Below, piece by piece: positions 55,596 through 64,000 of a stretch of DNA of 64,000 nt; position 1 is the first letter of the stretch, and each line of letters starts with the position of its first letter. Below the pieces are notes generated by a model that was not told the origin of the DNA, did no database searches, and worked only from the letters and a program-made list of their open reading frames with translations. The DNA comes from Desmodus rotundus (taxonomy: Eukaryota; Chordata; Mammalia; Chiroptera; Phyllostomidae). The DNA lies in contig NC_071399.1 in the NCBI RefSeq assembly GCF_022682495.2, positions 2,895,342 through 2,959,341 on the forward strand, read 5' to 3'. Both the position numbers and the translations under genes were made by a program.

Positions 55596-55714
55596 ACCAG
55601 CCACCTGGTCGTGGGTAGTTCGAGGGGCCCCTATTGCGTCTGTTAAGACACACTGAGGTTCTCAGATAAGGTCCAGTTAAAGGAGTTCATCATCACCAAG
55701 CCCTTATTACATGA

Positions 55715-56139
55715 AATGTTAAAGGGACTTACCTAAGAAAAAGAAGATAAAAAATATGAACAGTAAAAATGACAGCAAACTCACAGTTATTAACAACCAC
55801 ACCTAAAACAAAAACAAAAGCAAACTAAGCAAACAACTAGAACAGGAAGAGAACACAGAAATGGAGATGACTTGGAGGGTTATCAACAGGGGAGTGGGAG
55901 GGGGACAGATGGGGGAAAGGTACAGAGAATAAGTAGCATAAATGGTAGGTAGAAAATAGACAGGGGGAGGGTAAGAATAGTGTAGGAAATGTAGAAGCCA
56001 AAGAACTTATATGTATGACCCATAGACATGAACTATAGGGGGGGAATGTGAGAGGGAGGGGGTGGGCAGGATGGAGTGGAGTGAAGGGGGGAAATGGAAC
56101 ATCTGTAAGAGCATAATCAATAAATATATTTTTTAAAAA
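55715..56139 (+). mobile_element. L1 3' end in left arm
   Basis: Purine-rich L1 3' untranslated-type sequence ending GCATAATCAATAAATATA with a T/A-rich tail at about 56130-56139. A full mirror copy lies at 57256-57680. Confidence 0.65.
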
Positions 56140-56149
56140 AGACACCGTG

Positions 56150-56561
56150 AGGAAGGGACACGTGAATCCCCATATTCGGGCATTTCTTCTTCATTCCCGG
56201 ACCGTGGCGCCCTCCAAAGAAGCTCGCCACCCCGCACCCCCACTGGCGCCCACACAGGTGGGTGTCTGCACTTCTCAGTGGTGCGGGCATGTGACGGTGG
56301 CTGCATCCCGCCATCTGCACGTATTGGAACTCACCGTGCCCTTTGTGTTTACCTGATATTTACTATCGATCAATCTGCCCGCGTGGTAACTCAGGTCCAA
56401 GCCCTGGAACGCAGGCCCCGCCAGCGTGCCCCTCACCTAGTGCAGCAGAACCAGCCCGGACTTCCCCCAGCTGCCTGGGGCTGCGTCTCGCCTCCCCACC
56501 CGCCAGGGGCCGCCTGGCCGCGCTCCTCCCCCCAGTGGACTTAACTCATATTTATTAGAAA
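56150..56561 (+). repeat. Dispersed element copy, left arm
   Basis: Homologous to 35040-35410, from TTCATTCCCGGACCGTGGCG to CCAGTGGACTTAACTCAT. Here the element is interrupted by ATTTATTAGAAA at the arm end. Confidence 0.65.
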
Positions 56562-56833
56562 CTCTTTTACAATAGAAAATAGGGAACAGAATTCTTTTGG
56601 TTTCTGTTTTTCCTAAATAAAAAAGATGAGCGTATCACCTGTGAAGTTTTCAGTCTAGGAGAGGACAACATAAATGATTTACACCAAAAAATGTATGTGG
56701 TAGAAGGGACTTATTATTCAGACAGGACCCGGTTAACCGCGCCTCAGAGGCTCATCCTGAGAGTGGACCATCACATCGCGTTCTGGTGCAGGGTGGCCTG
56801 GCGTGAGTTAAGTCTCGTGACGAGACCAGCGCA
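56562..56833. other. Palindrome spacer, 272 bp, composite
   Basis: This is the only part of the palindrome not shared by the arms. Its left half (to about 56690) is a diverged copy of the FAM90A first-intron stretch near 58976-59100, sharing CAATAGAAAA and TTTCAGTCTAG words. Its right half, read in reverse, is the continuation of the dispersed element (GCGCGGTTAACCGGGTCC-like versus 35490-35507). A 10-base repeat GAGTTAAGTC at 56805-56814 and 56848-56857 flanks a 33-base insertion that spans the arm boundary. Confidence 0.8.
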
Positions 56834-57245
56834 TTTCTAATAAATATGAGTTAAGTCCACTGCGGGGAGGAGCGCGGCCAGGCGGCCCCTGGAGGGTGGG
56901 GAGGCGAGACGCAGCCCCAGGCAGCTGGGGGAAGTCCGGGCTGGTTCTGCTGCACTAGGTGAGGGGCACGCTGGCGGGGCCTGCGTTCCAGGGCTTGGAC
57001 CTGAGTTACCACGCGGGCAGGTTGATCGATAGTAAATATCAGGTAAACACAAAGGGCACGGTGAGTTCCAATACGTGCAGATGGCGGGATGCAGCCACCG
57101 TCACATGCCCGCACCACTGAGAAGTGCAGACACCCACCTGTGTGGGCGCCAGTGGGGGTGCGGGGTGGCGAGCTTCTTTGGAGGGCGCCACAGTCCGGGA
57201 ATGAAGAAGAAATGCCCGAATATGGGGATTCACGTGTCCCTTCCT
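56695..57245 (-). repeat. Dispersed element copy, right arm and spacer
   Basis: Read on the minus strand this is the longest copy of the element in the palindrome. It runs from the body (mirroring 56150-56561) into the spacer, so the element is continuous across the right arm boundary apart from the short insertion. Confidence 0.6.
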
Positions 57246-57255
57246 CACGGTGTCT

Positions 57256-57680
57256 TTTTTAAAAAATATATTTATTGATTATGCTCTTACAGATGTTCCA
57301 TTTCCCCCCTTCACTCCACTCCATCCTGCCCACCCCCTCCCTCTCACATTCCCCCCCTATAGTTCATGTCTATGGGTCATACATATAAGTTCTTTGGCTT
57401 CTACATTTCCTACACTATTCTTACCCTCCCCCTGTCTATTTTCTATCTACCATTTATGCTACTTATTCTCTGTACCTTTCCCCCATCTGTCCCCCTCCCA
57501 CTCCCCTGTTGATAACCCTCAAAGTCATCTCCATTTCTGTGTTCTCTTCCTGTTCTAGTTGTTTGCTTAGTTTGCTTTTGTTTTTGTTTTAGGTGTGGTT
57601 GTTAATAACTGTGAGTTTGCTGTCATTTTTACTGTTCATATTTTTTATCTTCTTTTTCTTAGGTAAGTCCCTTTAACATT
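57256..57680 (-). mobile_element. L1 3' end in right arm
   Basis: Mirror of 55715-56139. Confidence 0.65.
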
Positions 57681-57799
57681 TCATGTAATAAGGGCTTGGT
57701 GATGATGAACTCCTTTAACTGGACCTTATCTGAGAACCTCAGTGTGTCTTAACAGACGCAATAGGGGCCCCTCGAACTACCCACGACCAGGTGGCTGGT

Positions 57800-58440
57800 G
57801 CGAGAGGTGGCGGGAAGAATGCCTTCCCGACCAATGGCGGCACCGGCGGAGCCAGCAGGCCCCAGTGCGTCTCCTCCCATCCAGGGGAACAGACTGTGAC
57901 AGGCAGGGACAGGGAGCTCCCCGTGTCCACGCGGGGACCACGCACGCAGGGACGGGGACTTGAGTGGCAAGGCAAAGTGCACAAGAAGCCAGGCCGAAAG
58001 GCCAAAACCGCGGGCTCCCGCGAGGTGCATTTCCCAGCTCAGCAGCGCAGGGACGACGAGGACGCCGTCGGGGACAGCGGACAGTCAGGGTCTGCGGGGA
58101 GGCCGGAGGCGCTGCTGATGCCCAGACCCCGAAGTGCGGATGGGACCCGGGCGGGCGGGAGCAGGCGAAGGCGATGGGGCCCCGCCGCGGCGCCGCCGGC
58201 TCGGGGCCAGGGGACTCTGCGCTCAGCGCGTCCCTAGACCTCGGCTCTCACTGGGCCCACCGCCGCAGTCAGCAGGCGATGCAGAAGGAAACAGCACGAA
58301 GTCCCCAGGGGCTTGATTTTCTAACGGGAGGCACAGCTTCCGAGCGGGAAGCACCTGAGGACCAGAAGGTGCAGACCCTTGCAAAGCGTGAAGGACCAAG
58401 GTCAGGGCGTCCCTTCGAGACCTGCCTCCCTCCCTGGGGG
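57800..58440. other. CpG island upstream of FAM90A copy 3
   Basis: Mirror of 54955-55595. The open frames of 148 and 161 codons overlap in different frames on the same strand and are not stable among copies. Confidence 0.6.
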
Positions 58441-58500
58441 GTATGCTAAAGTGATGAGCACCTGGCCCCTCCCTCCCCGGGGGGGTATGCTAATGGGATG
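58436..58500 (+). promoter_or_regulatory. Paired GGGGGTATGCTAA motif upstream of FAM90A TATA
   Basis: The word GGGGGTATGCTAA occurs twice about 48 bases apart, each next to a CCTCCCTCCC-type tract. TATGCTAAT resembles an octamer (POU) site with one change. Position 35-100 bases upstream of the TATA box is suitable for a proximal promoter element. Function is inferred only. Confidence 0.35.
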
Positions 58501-58534
58501 GGGAGCTACGTGTTCTCGCGAGACCTGGGACCTC

Positions 58535-58541
58535 TATAAAA
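58535..58541 (+). promoter_or_regulatory. TATA box of FAM90A copy 3
   Basis: CTCTATAAAAGCCC. A non-coding first exon (about 58565-58671) follows and ends at GACTGCAG/GTGGGT. The next acceptor, TTTCCCTCAG, places exon 2 at 59721 with a 59-base leader before the ATG. Confidence 0.65.
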
Positions 58542-59779
58542 GCCCAGGAGGACTGGAACCTGCCCCGGTAACTTCTCAGCGCCAGCAAGGTGCACCGCTT
58601 CCCCTGGAGCTGGTCCGGCACCGACGGTTCTGACAATCCGCTGGCAGACCCGAGAGCCCAGGCGACTGCAGGTGGGTTTCCTTTCATTTGGGTCCTTAGA
58701 CTGTTCCTCCGACAGAGGGGACACTAGCAACTAGGAATGGGGAGGCTTTAGGGAGTGGGGTAAGGGTTCTTCCTTGCATGGTGAATCTGAGCAGAGAGGT
58801 GGACAAAAGGCATCTGGTCAGTGCTAACTGTTAGTCCGAGAGTCGATATCCAAGGTAGTGGACCCAGCGCTGTGATCTGTGGGAGCCGGCGTGGGGCAGG
58901 GGGGCCGCCCTTATAGAAACGGGGTGGCCCGGGCCATAACGGACAGGTTCAGACAGAGTTCAAACACAGTCATTTCACATTTATTGGAAACTCGTTAACA
59001 ATAGAAAACGGAGGGCAAAGTTATTTATCTAAAAAAAGCAGATTAGCCTCTCAGCAGTGAAGGTTTCAGTCTAGCAGAGGAGAAAATGTTTTAGCCTCAG
59101 TGAAATTGCATTGGAAACTGCCTCCTCTTCTGTCCGACGGGAAATGCAAATTTCCCAGAGCAGAGCACCTTCGCTGTGCTTTTCTGCTGCGCGAGGCACG
59201 TTAGTCGGTGCGGCACCGATAACGGGGTGGGTGTGGGGAACACTGTCTTTCTGTCCCAGAAGGGAGCAGGGGCTCCAACTACCAAAGGCTCTTAGATCAC
59301 TCATCCCATTTCACCTGCTGAGCCTCAGCTTAGAGTCCTGTCCTGGCAATAAAAAGTCTCCTTAGGGACCCAGAGGTCCTGGGTGTAGGCAGTCAGGTTA
59401 GAGCCCTGCCACAGGGAGTGGGGCAGTCCTGTTTGAAACTTGCCCTGGTGGGTGGGGCAGTCAGTTGTGAATGCAGCCCTGGGGGATGGGCTATCAGATT
59501 AGAGCCCCGCCATGGGGGATGGGCAGGGAGGTTAGAGCCCTGCCCTGGGGGTTGGTACTCAGGGGAGGGGGATCACTGTTCTGAGAAAGAGGGGTGACAG
59601 GGTTGGACAGGTGGTTGTCCTGAGTGGTCCTGAGGTCCCTTCATGCCCACTTGGGGCAGAAGCTGCTTTAGGAACTTTTCTCTCTGAGGGATTTTGAAGA
59701 GTTTTCTCTTTTTCCCTCAGGAGTCCTGCACATTTAGAGCTGAGCAAGACTGAGGCAAAGCTTCAAGTGGGTGTGGCAG

Positions 59780-62627
59780 ATGGCAGGTCGTCACACACAG
59801 GTCAGGCCCCGCCAGCCCCCGAGGGCCCAGAAGGGGCAAAAGCAGCCGAGGGCCCGGGTGACTCCCAGGGTGCCCCCAGCCGAAGAGGAGGATCCCAGGG
59901 TGCGTAGGGGCTTGGTGCTGTGGGGAGCCTGGGGGTGGCAACTGCCAGAGACAGTGAGTGTGGACATGGCAGGTTCTGTGCCCATCACTGATGGGTCCTT
60001 CTCCACTGAAGGGACAGCTGCCTGGGGCCATGCTCCCCAGGCAGGTTGGTCCCTTGGATTTCCTGGGAACAACCTCACTTCCTAGCTAGGGTCCTTGCCG
60101 CCCGTTTTGTGTCCAAATGATTCCATTTGCTCTAAGTGTCCCTGCTTATACTTGAAACTGTTTCTCCTGCGTTCCTCTCACTAACGCCGGCTGTGGGACC
60201 TCCCGTAATATCTCCAATACCTGGTCATCCCAAGACTTCTGCCCTTGTCCCTAACCCATATTCAAGGTCTAGAAGTCAGTCCTCTTAATCTCCTTTCAAA
60301 TCTGCCTGAGGTTTGGGCTGACCCACTGTCCCCATTCTCCACCCTTAGGTGAAATGCAAGGACTGTGGGGCCTTTGGGCACAAGGCAAGCAGCTTGAGGT
60401 GTCCCATGAAGCGATGGGATGGGGCCCTAATCCCCCAGCCCCTGGGCTCCCATAAGATGAAGGAGAACCGGAAACTTGGCACACCCCGGGACCCCGGGAC
60501 TCCAGGGTCCGCTGCAGGGCCGGCGAGGGAGAAGGAGCAGAGGCCCAGGTGAGCACTGTGGGGGTTGGAGCCCAACCTTGGGGGAAATCCATGGGGCTGA
60601 GTCCCTTATGCCTCCACCATCTGCACTGCCATCTCCAGGCAAGGACAGGGACAGGGAGAGAGAGAAGGAGACCTGTTTCTCCAGGGACACACTCAGGCGG
60701 TCTTTCTCCCCCTGGGGGATCACTGGGGAAGTGGAGGTCTGTGGCAGCGGTGGGAGTGCCTGGGACTCTGAGATGGACAGGCAGAGAGGCCATGGTGTGG
60801 AACGAAAGTCCTTCATGGACAAGTCTGGAGGGCTCCCTGGGGGAGAGAAGGAGGGAGGGTCTGAGGTGAGGGGAGGGCCAGTGCGGCAAAGGCCCCTGGC
60901 CTCACTCCTGGGCTCACATGGGAACGGGGTAGGGCCTGGGCCACAGAAAGGTTGGTGTGCACTGGGAAAAAAGAGTGGTGTGACTTTCACTCACCATATT
61001 CTGTCCTGTAGCCAAGATGACCAGAAGAGACAGGCTCTGCTCCAGAGATTTCCCAGAAGGCCCCTGGAGAGGCTGCAGGCACCCTGGAAGGATCACACAG
61101 AATCCTGTGACTACGTGAGGGTGAGTGTCCCTGGTGTCCCATCTCTTTTTGTCCTCGGGGTCACCTAGACTCCCCTCAGTGTGCTCCTGAGGGATTTCTA
61201 CTGGGACCTGGCTGGTTCCAGGAAGGTAGTTTTCTGATGTCACCTTCCGGGGTGTCTCTGATTGTGCCTTACACTTGCATGTGGGCCGACAGTGTGCTGC
61301 TGGAGGGTGAGGTCATGATCTCCCTAGATGTTTCCAGAAGGTGCGATCCCTTAGGGGAGAATGGGCATGTGGAAACTGGGACCCCTACACCCAAAATACC
61401 TCCCAAGCTCATTAGTTTTCAAATTGCCCTCAAACACCCTGAGTTAGTCCTCCCTCCCCTGAACGCGGGAAGCACAGGGCTTGTTTCCCCTTCGCTAACA
61501 GGGGATGCTTGGAAGAACATTGTTTTTTGACTGCTGGCAGGATTGGTGTGGGGGGGACTTGGTGACTTCTGTCCCAGTGACCAGCTCTGAGGTCAGCAAC
61601 CTGCTCACCTGTACCCTGACTGTGGGCACAGCAATTTCTGTGTATGTCTCATTTCAAGAAATTCATTTTCCTACTGTTTTCTCTTATTTTGTCCTTGATG
61701 GAGGGGGCATTCTAATGTGTAAATTCTTGTTGTTTTCGCCTCCAGCACCAAAACCAGCCTCTGCCCGTCTACAGGACGCAGAGGAGATGTGTGGGAGACC
61801 CTGGTCTCACCAGTAGGTCCCTTGTCTGGAAAGCTGACATGACATTCACAGTGACTCCCATCCACAGAGCTGAGAGGAGCACCTACTCACCACGGGGACT
61901 AAGTCAGGCACAGCGAGTGCCTGTGACTGAGAGCCATCACCCAGAAGGCACAGGCTTTGTCCAGGGTCCTGGCTCCAAGTCACATGGGCCAGGTGATGCC
62001 CTCATCCCTCAGGCACAGGCCAAGCACCCCGATGTGAAGCCACCAAGCGTCAGACCTGCTGTTGCTCACATTTCTGGCCAGGACTCCAAGGTCAGCCTCA
62101 AGGCACCTGGCAAGAGGGCTGCACAGAGCCCTGTGCCCACCTGCCAGAACCCCCGAAAGAAGCCCAGACTCGGCTCCTGCCCACCCCCCCAGAAGAGCAT
62201 GCCGAGAGCAGACCCGGGCTGTGTCCAGCCCCTCTGTCCTCCAGCAAGTGCTCCTGCGCTCAGACCTGCACCGGCACCTCAGGCACCCAGGAAGACACCT
62301 GCCCGGGGACGGTGTGCTGACCTGCAGCCTCCACACAAGGAAGCTCCCCGGGACACCATCCACAACTGCCTTGTGTCCGAGCACCCTGCGGCTCCCCAGG
62401 GACGAGGCAAGCCCCTCAGAATGGTCTTCACAAGGTTAAAGAGGGGCCAGTGGAGCTCCAGGCTCCTGACCACTCCCTCCGTGTGGCCTGCTGAGGAGCT
62501 GGCCCCTCCTGCTCGAAGCGCTCCCTCCCCAGGGACGGGAGAGGGACCCTGTGCCCACCTCCCTTCCAGTGTCCTGTATGAGGACCCGCGGGTCTCCTCC
62601 TCCTCTGAAGACAGTGATGACCAGTGA
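59780..62627 (+). CDS. FAM90A: FAM90A-like gene, copy 3
   Basis: Complete coding exons are 59780-59899, 60349-60548, 61012-61120 and 61746-62627, giving 436 residues. The start ATG follows a 59-base leader from the acceptor at 59720, and the 40-codon first coding exon matches the human exon in length. The zinc knuckle CKDCGAFGHKASSLRC opens exon 2. The KKPRLG and VLYEDPRVSSSSEDSD blocks in the last exon are family hallmarks. There are no frameshifts or stops. It is transcribed away from the palindrome centre, head-to-head with copy 2 across about 6.2 kb between start codons. Some variant sites match copy 1 and others copy 2, which suggests gene conversion. Protein function is unknown. Confidence 0.92.
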
Positions 62628-63184
62628 GCCGCCCGTCTGCGAGACCTCTCCTCCACACTGGGCATCCTGGGGGGGACTGTGGAACTGGGGAGGGGAAGTC
62701 ACCAGGAGCAGCTGTTTCTGGGCAACCAGCCATGCCCCTGCTGTGCTGTGTGGACAACTGGTGGGAATCTGGATCATGTTTGGGGACACACACGTGTAAA
62801 TATGGCTCTTTTTAATGGTGTGGGTTAAGTGATATTTCTCATGGTATTTGTTTATTAAGTCGTGTAGGTTAGGTGATATTCCTAGCGGTATTTTTTAGTA
62901 TGTGAAGTTAAGTTTGTAAATTTAAATTGATTATATAGGAAATTAAGTAAGTTTGCTATAGTAGCTTTTAAACTCTACTGTAATTAGGAAGCTAGGTAAT
63001 GAATTTCTAGAAGGTCTGCACCTGCCGCACTTTGGGGACACTGGGGGCAGGCTCACCTGTGTGACCTGCACGTGGAAGCAGCGCCTGTCCTGAGGGGAGA
63101 GTGTCCACTGCGCGGAGTGATTTCAGTGGAAAGCAGGACGGGGCCCCTTCTGCTGACTTTGTACATTTGTCTATGAAACGTCAT

Positions 63185-63190
63185 AATAAA
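63185..63190 (+). terminator. Polyadenylation signal of FAM90A copy 3
   Basis: AATAAA in CATAATAAAGTTG, about 560 bases past the stop. A second TAATAAAAT follows near 63218. Confidence 0.5.
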
Positions 63191-63229
63191 GTTGTATTTA
63201 CCAGTCCTTTCCATTTTTAATAAAATTCT

Positions 63230-64000
63230 ACCAAATATATGTTGTAGTTGGTCTTCACTTTTGAGCATGGCCGGTCATCTTAAAACAGTGATTATTTCTC
63301 AAAGCGCATTTCACTGAGAGTGGAGGGGAGTCTGGTAGGACAGAGAGGCTCCTGGCCGTGCAGGACCTCAGGTGCACTCGGCTGGACAGCGTCAGTACTT
63401 AAATATTCAAGATCTGCTCTTGTGAGTCTGATGTAGCTGGAAATGAGATTTGCTTGTGCGCAGGCTGAGTGTGCTTTCGGCCCACTTTGGGCTTAGTTGG
63501 TCGGTTTTCATAGACACTCATTCCTGAGTCCCACTCTAAGTAATTTGTAGGTTCTGTGTCTGTCAGAGGGTGGGGCACTAGGTATTTCAAAGTTCCCCAG
63601 GTGGTGGTAATGGGCTGCCATATGGGAGAGCCACAGAAAGTGAGGGTCTAATTATCATCTGAGTCATGCTCCCTCCATCCTCTACTTCAGGACAAGTTCA
63701 GACGAGGTCAGGGTCAACCCTATGGCTCCATAGAGAGGATTTCCTTAGAAAGAGCACGGGCCAGCTCCTTCCTCCCGCCCTCGAGGAAGCAATTTCTGGT
63801 GCAGTCCTGGGAGGGCGAGTTCCCATCATAGTCCATTGTGTGCATCGTCGTGCATTTAGCAGACTCCGCAAGGTCATTTACTCCTCTGCAGAATGTAGTG
63901 ACGGTCACTATTAGAATTCTCATTATTTATGTCGCAGTGATGGTCATTTTGATCATGGTTACCTTCTCCCGTGATTTTGATCATTACCCTTTTTCTCAGG
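63230..64000. other. Arm sequence downstream of FAM90A copy 3
   Basis: Mirror of 49394-50165. No gene recognised. Confidence 0.5.

Larger units (their letters stand above)
49394..56561 (+). repeat. Left arm of large palindrome
   Basis: Each base pairs with a base on the opposite strand of 56834-64000, with coordinate sums of 113394-113395 throughout. Examples: the FAM90A last exons at 50767-51648 and 61746-62627, and the non-coding frames at 49471-49674 and 63720-63923. Identity is about 99 percent by eye. The true outer end may lie left of 49394, since the right arm is cut by the window edge. Confidence 0.97.
56834..64000 (-). repeat. Right arm of large palindrome (cut by window end)
   Basis: Reverse complement of 49394-56561 with the FAM90A gene, promoter, CpG island, L1 end and dispersed element all mirrored. 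Differences are few but clustered in places, for example 60955-60985. The arm continues past the window. Confidence 0.97.

Noticed and set aside
57791..58449. Open frames of 148 and 161 codons upstream of FAM90A
   Set aside because: They overlap in different frames within a CpG island, and the longer one is shortened in copy 1. No domain is recognisable.
58436..58500. Possible CRISPR or short tandem array from repeated GGGGGTATGCTAA
   Set aside because: There are only two copies, the genome is mammalian and the position is a promoter. CRISPR arrays are not expected.

Overview
The window is mammalian genomic DNA, almost certainly from a bat and probably a vesper-bat type. Support comes from two tRNA-derived Ves-type SINEs (about 8.95-9.16 kb and 30.72-30.91 kb), a short hAT-type DNA transposon with clean terminal inverted repeats (47.65-48.10 kb), several bat-style L1 3' ends, and split genes with GT-AG introns. 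It corresponds to the beta-defensin / USP17L / ZNF705 / FAM90A neighbourhood that in human lies at 8p23.1.

Layout, left to right. 1-4.4 kb: a FAM90A-like gene on the minus strand, cut by the window edge in its last exon, with TATA promoter and CpG island. 4.7-7.8 kb: no gene recognised. 7.8-25.2 kb: the defensin block, with DEFB104 (-, only the mature-peptide exon seen), DEFB106 (-, one base missing in exon 1), DEFB105 (+, three intact exons) and DEFB107 (+, two intact exons). Between DEFB105 and DEFB107 lie three phase-compatible exons of a gene I cannot identify. 25-32.7 kb: a CpG island and repeats. 32.7-34.3 kb: an intact USP17-like deubiquitinase on +. 38.8-43.6 kb: an intact five-exon KRAB/C2H2 gene of the ZNF705 type on -. 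47.6-48.9 kb: the hAT element and an orphan CpG island. 49.4-64.0 kb: a large, nearly perfect palindrome whose arms each carry a complete FAM90A-like gene (436 codons, four coding exons) in head-to-head orientation around a 272-bp spacer.

The first 4.4 kb of the window is a near-identical direct copy of the left palindrome arm, offset by about 51.41 kb. The defensin/USP17L/ZNF705 block is therefore bracketed by FAM90A-containing duplicons: one direct pair, which predisposes to copy-number change of the block, and inverted pairs, which predispose to inversion.

Functionally the window holds secreted antimicrobial peptides (beta-defensins of the epididymal/epithelial type), a ubiquitin protease of a fast-evolving multicopy family, a KRAB repressor-type zinc-finger protein, and zinc-knuckle FAM90A proteins of unknown function. 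They are linked by shared duplication history rather than by a shared pathway. Exon coordinates and phases were read by eye. Family names rest on remembered human protein sequences, not on a search.
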